Of a stretch of DNA of 64,000 bases, positions 37,852 to 46,693 are shown piece after piece (the stretch's first letter is position 1; the number at the start of each line of letters is the position of its first letter). The stretch comes from an uncultured bacterium (GTDB lineage Bacteria; Pseudomonadota; Gammaproteobacteria; Burkholderiales; Burkholderiaceae_C), in the NCBI GenBank assembly GCA_903928495.1, contig CAIYQZ010000030.1, positions 144,641 to 208,640 on the forward strand. The letters are read 5' to 3'. The notes under the pieces are model-generated. The model had not been told where the DNA came from and made no database searches. It was given only the letters and a program-made list of their open reading frames with translations. A program made the position numbers and the translations under genes.

Positions 37852-39122
37852 GCCCACGCCTCCAGTTGCTGGCACATGTCACTCAAATCGGTGCGGGTGT
37901 TCACGAACCTCTCTTTTGCCACTGCCTGTGCACGGGCAGTGACGCCAGATGCCAGCAACGCCGACAGCCCTCGCTGCACATCCAAAGCCCGCGGTGGACC
38001 CTTGGGCAAGGAAATAGCCACGCCCAATCTTTCAAGGCGCCATGCGTTGTCAAACTGGTCGAATGCCTGTGGCCACAGCAACTGAGGAATGCCCGCTCGC
38101 AGGGCTTGCGCGGTGCTCCCCACGCCCCCATGGTGCACCAGCGCCCTGGCGAGCGGCAGCAATTGCGCAAACGGCTGGTGCGGGCCGCACCAGCAGCCAG
38201 GCGCCGTTGCCTGGGCTACCACGTCGTCAGGCACCGGCCCCAGCAGCACCCCGCGCAACCCCAAGGCCGGCAACACCTGGGCAACAGCGCGGAACAATGC
38301 AGCCCCATGCATTTGACCTGTACCCGGCATCACGACCACCGGCGGTGGGCCCTGATTCAAAAAAGCCTGCAGGCCCGCATCGAGCGATGAGTCCTCATCG
38401 AACAACGGGAAACTGCCTTGCCTGACCTGGGCAGGCCAGTCTGATACAGGCGGGGCAAACCACGGCGGAAACAGGGTGAGCCCCCCCAAGGGGGAGTGCA
38501 TCCAGTTCCCGAAGACAGATTCACCGAGAGCTGCCAGCCCTAACTCGCGGCGCAGCTCATTCAATGTTGGCAACACCAGCGGCTGAAGCTTGAACCGGTC
38601 CAACGCCTTCCAGGCCATTCGCGGCAACCACCCGGGCACGCCTGAAGACAAGCGCCACTGAGCCAGGGTCATGGGGGGCTGGCAAGTACGCAACATGGTT
38701 GCCGCGGTATAAGTGCTGACAAGCGGTAAGCCCCAAGCTTCGTGGGCAAGCCGGGCGCCAAACGCCACCGGGTTGGCCACCACCAGTCCGCGCCCATTGG
38801 TCGGCAGTTGCTGTTTCCACGCATCCAGTGCACTCAGCGTGGGCCTCAAGGCAGGGCGCAACATGTAGCGCCACATGACACCCAGGCCATCGACCGGATG
38901 CCAGAGCTTTGGGTGGTTCAGCGTCTGCGCCTGCTGCGGGGCCGTGCCAATGGGCACACAGGCCAACCCCTGCTCCAGAGCCCGCTGTTCAAACACGGCG
39001 TTGGTCAGCAGCGTGACGGAGTGGCCACGCTCCAACATGGCCTGCCCAAGACCCAGCATGGGGTGAACATCACCCAGACTGCCCAACGTGACCAGTGCCA
39101 CGTGCACTCTGGCCCCTGTCAT
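37848..39122 (-). CDS. UGT/MGT-like glycosyltransferase (GT1)
   Basis: A 424-residue GT-B enzyme. The N-terminal VHVALVTLGSLGDVHPMLGL and the C-terminal donor-site region CGPHQPFAQLLPLARALVHH followed by GGVGSTAQALRAGIPQLLWP are typical of the GT1 group with macrolide, sterol and rhamnolipid (RhlB-like) glycosyltransferases. These use nucleotide sugars to glycosylate small lipophilic acceptors, which fits the neighbouring P450s and hydrolases better than capsule polymerisation. The start at 39122 overlaps the KpsC-like stop by four bases. Confidence 0.85.
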   Translation of the reverse strand: MTGARVHVALVTLGSLGDVHPMLGLGQAMLERGHSVTLLTNAVFEQRALEQGLACVPIGTAPQQAQTLNHPKLWHPVDGLGVMWRYMLRPALRPTLSALDAWKQQLPTNGRGLVVANPVAFGARLAHEAWGLPLVSTYTAATMLRTCQPPMTLAQWRLSSGVPGWLPRMAWKALDRFKLQPLVLPTLNELRRELGLAALGESVFGNWMHSPLGGLTLFPPWFAPPVSDWPAQVRQGSFPLFDEDSSLDAGLQAFLNQGPPPVVVMPGTGQMHGAALFRAVAQVLPALGLRGVLLGPVPDDVVAQATAPGCWCGPHQPFAQLLPLARALVHHGGVGSTAQALRAGIPQLLWPQAFDQFDNAWRLERLGVAISLPKGPPRALDVQRGLSALLASGVTARAQAVAKERFVNTRTDLSDMCQQLEAWA

Positions 39123-40171
39123 GGCCTGGCCAACAAGGGGCGCAGAGCCCGGCGCCACAAAGGCAACTGGCTGGGCGAAGATTGCCTGAGCAGCAGCAAC
39201 GCTGCCACAGCGTCTTCGGCCGAGCAGGGTTGTGAGGCGCCCGGCGCGAGGTACACCGGGTAATGCAACAAGGCGCCCGCTACCAACTCGTCAAGCGTCA
39301 GTTTGCGGGTTCGGCGCGACACCCCCTGGCGGTCGGTGGTCAGGCCCCACCCGGCGTAAAACGGTTGCCCGTGGCAACACACCCGAATGCCACGCAGCAA
39401 AGCTTCAAAGCCGGTGAGCGACGTCATGACATGCACCTCGTCGACAAGGGGCAGCAACTGCCCCATGTTGGCCTGCGGCAGTAACTCGTTGCACCAGCGG
39501 GCAGCCTCGTCCTCATGTGCACCCGCACGGCGCAAACCGGCCACCACGTCGGGGTGCGGTTTGTACACCAACCAGGCATCCGGTTCTGCCTGCCGCACAA
39601 ACTGCAGCAGAGCCAAGTTGGTGCGTATATCTTGCGCACCCCAACGGATGGAAGCATCGGTTTCAACCTGGCCTGCCACCAGCACCACACGCCCAACGCC
39701 AGGCGGGCGATGCCAAGCGTGCCCCATCAGGTTGTATTTGCTGACACCTTGAGCGACCAGTTGCTGGCGCAAAAGGCCCGCCCGCTCCAAGTCAGAGGCA
39801 GTGAACGCGCGGGTTTGCAGCAGGGTTTCAAGGTCGTTGGGTGTGCGGCTGTCAAAGTAGATGCCTTGCGTGTCCACCACCCACGACAGCGGCGTCACCA
39901 GATCTGCACCCAGCCCCACCGAACGGATGAAACCGTCTTCCAATCGCACCACCCTGACGCTTTCGGACAGGCCAGCGGGGGGTTCTGCCGCACCCCACAA
40001 CAGCAAGTCAGCGTCGTCTGGCACCTGTGCGGCCTGGGAGACAAAGCGCACGTCTTCGCGCTGACAGAACTGGCGAACCAACGGGCGTTTGCGCATTGAA
40101 AAGCCATGTGCGCAGACGATTGGACGCAGGCTGCGCACATTCAGTTGAGAATTTGTCTGATTTGCAGGCAT
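39119..40171 (-). CDS. kpsC: KpsC-like capsule beta-Kdo transferase, single module
   Basis: A 350-residue protein with one KpsC/LipB module: RLEDGFIRSVGLGADLVTPL, SWVVDTQGIYFDSRTPNDLE, WLVYKPHPDV, and MTSLTGFEALLRGIRVCCHG with GQPFYAGWGLT. In E. coli and Neisseria, KpsC is about twice as long, with two related modules that alternate Kdo linkages in the phosphatidylglycerol-Kdo capsule linker. Only one is found here. A GTG at 40189 is an alternative start, overlapping the upstream gene by 14 bases. The 3' end is coupled to the glycosyltransferase. Confidence 0.85.
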   Translation of the reverse strand: MPANQTNSQLNVRSLRPIVCAHGFSMRKRPLVRQFCQREDVRFVSQAAQVPDDADLLLWGAAEPPAGLSESVRVVRLEDGFIRSVGLGADLVTPLSWVVDTQGIYFDSRTPNDLETLLQTRAFTASDLERAGLLRQQLVAQGVSKYNLMGHAWHRPPGVGRVVLVAGQVETDASIRWGAQDIRTNLALLQFVRQAEPDAWLVYKPHPDVVAGLRRAGAHEDEAARWCNELLPQANMGQLLPLVDEVHVMTSLTGFEALLRGIRVCCHGQPFYAGWGLTTDRQGVSRRTRKLTLDELVAGALLHYPVYLAPGASQPCSAEDAVAALLLLRQSSPSQLPLWRRALRPLLARP

Positions 40172-40175
40172 CACC

Positions 40176-40889
40176 TCAACCAGCTTCACCGTCAGATATC
40201 AGGGTTGTCTGGACCGACAGGTGCCAGTCTTTGAGTTTGCGCAGCTCGGCCAGGGTGCGGAACAAGGCCCGGTTCAGGTTGTCGGCAGCGCGGGCCACAC
40301 CCGGCTGCTCCATGGCAGCCAGGGTTCGCAAGGCGCGCGCGTGCTCCAAGCCGGCGGCAATTGCCTGCCGGTGTTGCCACAGCCACACGCGTGCTTCCGC
40401 TTCCAGTTCCAACTGCATCTGATTCAACTCAGACGCGCCGTCCTGCGCAGAAGGAGGGTTTGAGCGAACAGTCTCCAAACATTGGGCCCAATGGAGTGCC
40501 TCGGCTTCAGACATCTCGAGAGACTTGCTGGCATACAAGGCTGCGGCAACAGGGGCTGTACCCTGGGGAATGCACAGCGCCTCGTGGAGCTCGGTTTCGG
40601 ACAGTGGCTGGTTCAGCACACCCAACAGTGCCTGGTGGCTTGCAGCATCGAGTCGGCGCTTTTTCCACAGCAGGTTGGCCAGGTCGGACACCAACAGGGC
40701 TTCGACTGCATTGCGGGGGGCAAAGTCCTTTTGCAACGACCCCAACAGTGCGTGGTAATCATCAGAGCATTCGCCGGGCAACACCGACGTTGCGGCATAC
40801 GCGCCGGTGCTCAGGGCATTGAATGCCACCGCACGCTTGCCTTGCACCGTGCGGGGGCCGCCGCTTCTTTCGCGCCTGGGCATGGACAT
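40176..40889 (-). CDS. unknown protein with GPRT-x-QGK / N-A-L motif
   Basis: A 237-residue soluble, helical protein. The start SGGPRTVQGKRAVAFNALST followed by GAYA and LPGECSDDYHALLGSL matches a widespread family of hypothetical proteins whose N-terminus reads GPRTxxGKxxSxxNAxxHG, often in many copies per genome and of unknown function. The ATG at 40889 has GGAG ten bases before it. It sits between the lipoprotein and KpsC genes, in the same direction. Nothing links it directly to glycan export. Confidence 0.55.
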   Translation of the reverse strand: MSMPRRERSGGPRTVQGKRAVAFNALSTGAYAATSVLPGECSDDYHALLGSLQKDFAPRNAVEALLVSDLANLLWKKRRLDAASHQALLGVLNQPLSETELHEALCIPQGTAPVAAALYASKSLEMSEAEALHWAQCLETVRSNPPSAQDGASELNQMQLELEAEARVWLWQHRQAIAAGLEHARALRTLAAMEQPGVARAADNLNRALFRTLAELRKLKDWHLSVQTTLISDGEAG

Positions 40890-40916
40890 AAGCTGTTCGC
40901 TCCATGCAGAGTCCAA

Positions 40917-43127
40917 CTACTGCCTGTTGAAGTTTATGTTTTGAAAGCGGAACACCGTGGAGCTGACCGTGAATGGGAACGTGTAGGGACCCAGGTTGAC
41001 GACGTTGTCATAGGCGTACGAACTGTTGGTCAACGTGCTCCGCGTGAAACGATATGTCATGGTTCCGGCGCTGGCATTGACAGACCACGTCATTGTGTTG
41101 GTGAGCGTCCCGGAGTACTGGTTGATGGACTGCTGGTAGAACTTTCCGTTGGTGCTGCCGGTGTCGTTGTCAAACACCCAACAATTCTGGTTACCGGCGA
41201 CATTGGTGCACCAAGTGCCTCTCAGACCAGTCGACGAACTTGAGGAACCACCCGTCGATCCACCGGTGGACGTTGTGCTGGAGGTGCGCGAGCCACTCAG
41301 GGAACTGGAGAACGACCCTTCAGATGCAGATGATCCGCTCACATTGCCGGTTACCACACCGCTGCTGTTGATCGTGCCAGTCAGCGTGGCGCGTGTGTCG
41401 ATGGGTGATTCACCGTCATTGCCCGAGATGGTGAAGCTGGCCCCGCCGCTGCTGTTCAAGGCCAGTTGGCCCGTGCATTGGACAATTTGGCCCACCGAGC
41501 AACCCGTGACTGTGCCACTGGTGTTGACATTGAAAGAGCCCGTGCTGCCCGCCCCGCTGACTGTGTAGGTTCCGGCAAACGCCGACAGCCCAGCAGTGCT
41601 GCCCGTGCTCCCGGTAGAGCCAGAACTGCCTGTACTGCCTGTGCCAACGGACGTGAGTGCCGCCGGTGTGCAGTCCGACCCGGGTGGAGAGGCTGGATTG
41701 AACTCAAAACGCTTGAGTGCAACGGTTTTGCCGTTGGGCAGGGTCATCACACCGTTTTTGATGGATGTGAAATTGAAGGCGAGTTGACCTGCAGTGCCGT
41801 TGGTGTAAGGCGAACGGTAAGACCCCGAGAGAGACTGCCCGCCAGCAAACTTCTGCAAAGTGCCGCTGGCGTTCGCGCTCTGTATATTGGCCGTGCTGAC
41901 GTACCAAGTGGGTTGCCCACTGTCGTCGTACATGAATGCGCCTACAAAACCGATGCTGCCCTGCACCTCGATGAAGTATCCACGGCCGCCCTCGGCCTCG
42001 TTCCACCACCACCCGCTCTGGAAACCAGCCTGCGAAGCCGCAAATGCCGGGCTGGAAATGGGGAAGCGTTGCAGTGCGATGTTGATGGTTTCAGAGCCAT
42101 CATTGAAGCGCACATTCAAAGTGGAATTGCGTGTGTCGGCAAAGGTGAGCGTGGCTACACCCACCTGCAACGTGCCCGTGGGTGCACGGTATGAGCCCAA
42201 CAGGGTTTGCCCGCCGCTGTGCCGAGTGACATTGCCAGTGAACACCAACGATGTGCCCACCTGCGTCATTTGAGATGTGTACCAAGATGCCGTGCCATCG
42301 TCCTCATACAAGAAAGCAGCTGTGAAAAGCTGGTTGCCCTGGCGCTCGACAGCGAAACCGCGGCCACTCTCGGCTGCGTTCCACCACCAACCTGAAATGG
42401 CGTCAAGGTTGCTGCAACTGGAGGTTGTGGCTGGGGCAGTTGCCGCAACGGAGGACGGGTAAACGGATATGTCGTCGAACCGGAACGAGGTGTTGTCAGA
42501 TATGTCCAGGCTTGCGGTGAAGCGCAGGCGCACGGTTCTGCCGGCAAACGCTGACAAATCGTATTCGGGTGACAGCGTCCAACCCGACGTGGTGGTGAGG
42601 TTGGAAAAGCTGGCCAGCGAGGCCAAAGTTGCGCCCGAAGCGTTGTCGGCCAACTCAATGGACAGTTTGTCGTAAGCGCTTGAGGTAGAGGTTTCAGCAG
42701 TGGTGATGTGGTACTGGAACTGCAGCTTGCCAGACGAAGGGATTGTGACGGCTTGCTGCAAAACATCGGTGCCGCCGCTGTAGCCACCCAGCCACGCATA
42801 CCAGGCACCCGCAAAAGCTGGGTACTGTGTGAAGTTGGATATGACGTTGTAGCCGCCACTAGACGATTGCGTCCAGCCGGTTGAGCCGCTCTCGAAATTG
42901 CCATTGACCACCGTGGTGCCCGGCCTGAGTGCAGACATGACCTGCGTCGCACCCAGGGCCATTTCCCGAGTGGCTGTGATTGCTTGTGGAGCTGCACCTG
43001 CCACTACCGGTGCCGCATCGGTGGCACGTTTGTGACCGGCTGAGGCTGGGGCCTCCAGGGCTGTGTCGCCCCCCCCGCCGCATCCGGCCATGATCAAACT
43101 GCACAGCAATGCAATGGTTTTTTTCAT
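40917..43127 (-). CDS. large surface lipoprotein with repeated GWWWN modules
   Basis: A 736-residue secreted lipoprotein: signal MKKTIALLCSLIMAGCGGGG with lipobox cysteine 16. Residues ~72-230 look like a jelly-roll (carbohydrate-binding-like) module (VVNGNFESGSTGWTQSSSGG, FRFDDISVY). Two homologous modules follow, each opening with GWWWN-E-GRGF/Y (ISGWWWNAAESGRGFAVERQ; SGWWWNEAEGGRGYFIEVQG) and each containing a SWYTS or TWYVS strand. Then come Ser/Thr/Gly linkers and a C-terminal beta-rich domain. It is probably on the cell surface; binding to the capsule or to a sugar is a guess from the modules and place. Confidence 0.8.
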   Translation of the reverse strand: MKKTIALLCSLIMAGCGGGGDTALEAPASAGHKRATDAAPVVAGAAPQAITATREMALGATQVMSALRPGTTVVNGNFESGSTGWTQSSSGGYNVISNFTQYPAFAGAWYAWLGGYSGGTDVLQQAVTIPSSGKLQFQYHITTAETSTSSAYDKLSIELADNASGATLASLASFSNLTTTSGWTLSPEYDLSAFAGRTVRLRFTASLDISDNTSFRFDDISVYPSSVAATAPATTSSCSNLDAISGWWWNAAESGRGFAVERQGNQLFTAAFLYEDDGTASWYTSQMTQVGTSLVFTGNVTRHSGGQTLLGSYRAPTGTLQVGVATLTFADTRNSTLNVRFNDGSETINIALQRFPISSPAFAASQAGFQSGWWWNEAEGGRGYFIEVQGSIGFVGAFMYDDSGQPTWYVSTANIQSANASGTLQKFAGGQSLSGSYRSPYTNGTAGQLAFNFTSIKNGVMTLPNGKTVALKRFEFNPASPPGSDCTPAALTSVGTGSTGSSGSTGSTGSTAGLSAFAGTYTVSGAGSTGSFNVNTSGTVTGCSVGQIVQCTGQLALNSSGGASFTISGNDGESPIDTRATLTGTINSSGVVTGNVSGSSASEGSFSSSLSGSRTSSTTSTGGSTGGSSSSSTGLRGTWCTNVAGNQNCWVFDNDTGSTNGKFYQQSINQYSGTLTNTMTWSVNASAGTMTYRFTRSTLTNSSYAYDNVVNLGPYTFPFTVSSTVFRFQNINFNRQ

Positions 43128-43213
43128 CTGTGTGCCCTACCTGACCTTGAATCTGTTGTTGGCACATGAATGCCGTGTGACAGCGCCTTGGAACTATCTT
43201 ACACGCACACACA

Positions 43214-44359
43214 TCAAAGGCCGGCCAGCAACTCCTGCACCGGGCCAAAGTGGTCGTCCCACGTAGGCAGGTTGAAGGAGGCCATGCGCTGCAGTTGGGC
43301 TGGCCGGCGGGTGCTGTCGGGTGCGGTGTAGTCCAGCACCGCCTGCAGCCAGCCCTCGCCATCGATGGGGGAAAGGACATCGGGCACATGGCCAGCCACT
43401 TCACGGAACACCCCCAAGGTGCTGGCCACCACAGGTGTGCCGAGTGACAGCGCCTCCACCAGCGGCATGCCATAACCTTCGGCAAAAGAGGGGAACAGCA
43501 AGGCCCGTGCGTGGCGCAGCCAATGGGCCAGTTCGGCATCGGTGCACCGGGGTATTTCTTTCACATGGCCGCGCAGGGCCACGCAACGGTCGAGCATGTC
43601 GGCCACCTGCTCGCATTCCCAACCGCGCTGACCCACTATGACCAGTGTGGGTGCCGCCGCGCCAAGGCGCTGTACCAGCTCGCGCCACACATTCAACAGC
43701 AGCAAGTGGTTTTTACGGGGCTCTATGGTTCCAAGAGCAAGAAAATAGGGCCCAGCAAGCGGTGGAGTCGCATTTGATCCACAAACCAACGGCGCAGGTG
43801 CCAAGGGTGCCACGACGGTGGGCGGCTGCGGCAGGCCGTGGGCCTGCGCAAAACCCTGCAGGGCCACCCGCGTGTCGTGCGAGTTGACCACCACCCCCGC
43901 CGCCGTGCGCAACACCAGTGCCATGCGCTGGTGGTGGTGGGCGTCTTCACCCGGGCGACAGTATTCGGGGTGGGTAACGGGAATGAGGTCGTGCACAAAG
44001 TACAGCGGCCGTTGCTGGCTGCGGCGAAGCCATTGTTCAAAGCCCGGCTTCTCAAGCCCTGTTTGCCCCAGGTGCCAAGCCAGTGCGCCACCCACCTGTT
44101 GACTGGGCCAGGGGGGTACACACGCCTGAGCCACTGCCAGGTTCATGCGCTGTGCGAAGTCTGGTGGCGGGTTGAGTACCAGGTCAAACAGGCGCTGAGA
44201 CGACGTGCGCGACAACACCCGCCGCCAGTTGCCCTTTTGAAGGGTGGCACATGACTGCTCACCCCAGCGCTGTATGTAAGCCAGGCACACACGGTCGACC
44301 CCTGTGGGCAAACGCCCCCGGGCAAACCTGTCGAGCAGGCGGCTGATGTCTATCAGCAC
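43214..44359 (-). CDS. GT4-type glycosyltransferase
   Basis: A GT-B glycosyltransferase of about 381 residues. The N-terminus VLIDISRLLDRFARGRLPTG resembles capsule and mannan glycosyltransferases; the donor region has YFLALGTIEPRKNHLLLLNV and LLFPSFAEGYGMPLVEALSL with GTPVVAS. It probably adds a sugar from a GDP- or UDP-donor to the repeat unit or linker. The start is uncertain: an ATG at 44419 lies inside the upstream gene, so I favour a GTG at 44359 just past its stop. Base composition is high-GC, as in the conserved part of the locus. Confidence 0.85.
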   Translation of the reverse strand: MLIDISRLLDRFARGRLPTGVDRVCLAYIQRWGEQSCATLQKGNWRRVLSRTSSQRLFDLVLNPPPDFAQRMNLAVAQACVPPWPSQQVGGALAWHLGQTGLEKPGFEQWLRRSQQRPLYFVHDLIPVTHPEYCRPGEDAHHHQRMALVLRTAAGVVVNSHDTRVALQGFAQAHGLPQPPTVVAPLAPAPLVCGSNATPPLAGPYFLALGTIEPRKNHLLLLNVWRELVQRLGAAAPTLVIVGQRGWECEQVADMLDRCVALRGHVKEIPRCTDAELAHWLRHARALLFPSFAEGYGMPLVEALSLGTPVVASTLGVFREVAGHVPDVLSPIDGEGWLQAVLDYTAPDSTRRPAQLQRMASFNLPTWDDHFGPVQELLAGL

Positions 44360-44369
44360 TTCAAAAACG

Positions 44370-45536
44370 TCAGTTGCTGACGGCCTTGACCGCCGCCACC
44401 GGCGCCACCACCGAGCCAATGATGCTCAGGAACTTCTGCAGCTCGGCTGCTGGGGCATTGGCCACATACACCACGTCTTTGTGGCGCATGGGAAAGTCTT
44501 GCGCCGCAAAAAAGCTTGCAGGGTCTTTCAAATCCACCCGGTACACCACAGGCACTTTGCCCTGCGCATTTTTAGGCGCATTGGGATTGCTGCCCGGAAC
44601 CAGGGAGGGGCTTTCAAAGCGGAATATAAACACGCCACGAGCATCCGCCTGCGTGTCTCGCAAACCAGCCATACGGCCTAATGATTGAGCCAAGGAAATG
44701 CCCTGAGCTTCAAAATTAATTTCCTCGTTTCGGCCAGTAGCCCCCAAAGCAATGAAACTCAAGGGCTGAAACAAAGCAGTAATAACATCCCCAGCATGTA
44801 GGTAAATATTTTGCTTTGGGTCCTGTATAACCGAATCAAGCGGCATCGAATAAACCTTACCGCCACGACTTAGCTGAAGCATAACTTTACCAACAGGGTG
44901 CTTAACCCCTCCGGCCGACGCGATAACGTCCAACACACGTTCACCCCTAGGGGACAACGGAACTCGAGTGCTTACAGTGACCTCGCCAACAACAGTGACA
45001 GTCTGGGAAACATTGTGCACAACTCTGACAAGGACTTGCGGTTGGTTCGCTACGCCTACAAGTCTTCTGGCAACTTCTACTTCAATTTGTGAGGGTCGTT
45101 CACCAATAACCGCAATATTTCCAGCAAATGGAACATTGATAAAGCCATCACCATTAACAACCTGAGTTGGCAAAACCGTTTGGCGTGTACCGGAAATAAC
45201 GCCACGAGATTCCCCCCCGGATACACCAAACAAGGCTGCGGGAGGTGCCTCCCAAATAGAAACCTCAAGGACATCTCCCGCGCCAACTACATACGATGAA
45301 GGCCGCTGAGGAGAAAACGAATCGGCAAATGAATCCGCCTGAGGATACGCAAGTAAACCACTTGCAACCGCCGCAGTTACATCTACTACAGTAATTGGAA
45401 ACTCCTTGCTTTCGCGCTCAACCACCTGAAGCGAACTCGGCCCACCACTAGGAAATAAAGGTGACAAAGCCGAACAACCTTGTAGAAAAAATGAAAAAAT
45501 AAACAAGGAATAAACCAATGAATGTCTTGAGGCCAT
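44370..45536 (-). CDS. polysaccharide export outer-membrane lipoprotein (Wza/KpsD-type)
   Basis: A 388-residue lipoprotein with signal MASRHSLVYSLFIFSFFLQG and lipobox cysteine 21. The Poly_export domain begins at SYVVGAGDVLEVSIWEAPPA and is followed by SLBB-like segments (VTVVGEVTVSTRVPLSPRGE, LHAGDVITALFQP). It should form the outer-membrane exit for the glycan made and exported by KpsE/M/T. The first two thirds are AT-rich and the last ~320 bases, from about 44690, are GC-rich, so the gene is mosaic. An in-frame ATG 14 codons upstream is a less likely start. Confidence 0.88.
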   Translation of the reverse strand: MASRHSLVYSLFIFSFFLQGCSALSPLFPSGGPSSLQVVERESKEFPITVVDVTAAVASGLLAYPQADSFADSFSPQRPSSYVVGAGDVLEVSIWEAPPAALFGVSGGESRGVISGTRQTVLPTQVVNGDGFINVPFAGNIAVIGERPSQIEVEVARRLVGVANQPQVLVRVVHNVSQTVTVVGEVTVSTRVPLSPRGERVLDVIASAGGVKHPVGKVMLQLSRGGKVYSMPLDSVIQDPKQNIYLHAGDVITALFQPLSFIALGATGRNEEINFEAQGISLAQSLGRMAGLRDTQADARGVFIFRFESPSLVPGSNPNAPKNAQGKVPVVYRVDLKDPASFFAAQDFPMRHKDVVYVANAPAAELQKFLSIIGSVVAPVAAVKAVSN

Positions 45537-45656
45537 AAAAACTAATGAACAAAAGAAGCGAAACAAGAACATAGACAAATACCCACACCAAGGAGAAACA
45601 CCAAGTGAATAATTAGTAAATCAGCAAAAAACCAAATTAAACAAACACAACGCAGG

Positions 45657-46039
45657 TTAACGCAACGCAATAATATTTAACATAATTACTTTGAGCACAA
45701 TAATAGAACCAAAAAGCCAATAAATCCAAAAGGGAGTAACAAAAATATCTATAGATAATAAAACATCAACCAAGGAAAACCAATTAAAATTCAACGAATA
45801 CTCGAATAAATCACCCCAAAAACATCTGGATAGACATACGACACGCAAGCTAAAATAAACATTAAACCGGTTACACCATAAGCAAGATTTGAAATGACAT
45901 TCAACCATCCGAGAACCAAGGGTATCAAGGAAAAAATGAGTGCTCCCTGATCACCAACACCAAGTTGTCGCATACTAAAAAACATCAACAACGACATAGC
46001 AGGCGCTCGAAAAAAGCGATACAAATTAGCCAAAATCAC
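45657..46039 (-). pseudogene. small membrane protein gene, apparently frameshifted
   Basis: Two overlapping frames each read as membrane protein: 46039-45791 (LYRFFRAPAMSLLMFFSMRQ ... YVYPDVF) and, in another frame down to 45657 (GDLFEYSLNFNWFSLVDVLL ... YWLFGSIIVLKVIMLNIIAL). They join into one ~127-residue, four-helix protein if a single base is restored at the TTTTTGGGG run near 45817. I do not recognise the family. It lies between the NeuD-like gene and the export lipoprotein. It could be a real pseudogene, a sequencing indel, or two small genes. Confidence 0.45.
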
Positions 46040-46066
46040 CCCTCCACAATAAAAACAAATAATCCG

Positions 46067-46690
46067 TCACTCAAAAGCCAACATGCGCCTAGCAGGATTA
46101 CCGAGCATACTAGAATTTGCACTAACAGGGGCAAGTACAACTGCACCGGACGCTATCTTAGAATTAACACCAACGGTAATATTATCAACTACAACAGAAC
46201 CGGAACCCAGAAGACAACCATCTCCTAATAATGAACTACCGCCGATCTGCACACCGGGATTCACCTGCACCAACTTACCAACAATAGTATCGTGACCAAT
46301 ACCGCAAGAGTAGTTCAAATAGCTAAAATCGCCTATGCTTACATTAGGAGATACAACGCACATAGGCGATATGACTACCCCTGCGCCTATTTTAGCACTA
46401 GAGGCAACAACCGCTGTAGAATGAACAAAAGACGGGAACCTAAAGCCGGCGCGAATTAAAGAATCAACCAAACTACTCTTAAGAGAAGGAGAGCCAACAG
46501 CAATAACTGCAGCATCGGTACCTACTAGCGAAGGACTTACATCATCACCAAAAATACGGCCAGCCAATTGATGATCAAAGAATTCTTTATGATTAATAGT
46601 AGAATAACCTACTATAGAAACTTGATTACTAAAATAATAAGAAAATTCTCGAGCCAGTCCACCAGACCCAACAATAAGTACAGACTGCAT
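46067..46690 (-). CDS. NeuD/PglD-like hexapeptide acyltransferase
   Basis: A 207-residue acyltransferase. The N-terminal Rossmann-like part SVLIVGSGGLAREFSYYFSN is typical of NeuD/PglD/PerB enzymes, and the C-terminal left-handed beta helix has the hexapeptide pattern (SAKIGAGVVISPMCVV, GGSSLLGDGCLLGSGSVVVD), ending GNPARRMLAFE. The catalytic-base candidate is the His in NYSCGIGHDTIVG. In E. coli O157 and Caulobacter, related enzymes N-acetylate GDP-perosamine. Here, three bases after the ligase gene, it may use an acyl-ACP instead of acetyl-CoA; that is inference. Confidence 0.88.
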   Translation of the reverse strand: MQSVLIVGSGGLAREFSYYFSNQVSIVGYSTINHKEFFDHQLAGRIFGDDVSPSLVGTDAAVIAVGSPSLKSSLVDSLIRAGFRFPSFVHSTAVVASSAKIGAGVVISPMCVVSPNVSIGDFSYLNYSCGIGHDTIVGKLVQVNPGVQIGGSSLLGDGCLLGSGSVVVDNITVGVNSKIASGAVVLAPVSANSSMLGNPARRMLAFE

Positions 46691-46693
46691 CCA

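Noticed and set aside
41250..41680. Possible tandem repeats in the lipoprotein gene
   Set aside because: The Ser/Thr/Gly-rich DNA is low-complexity linker without a regular repeat unit, not a minisatellite.
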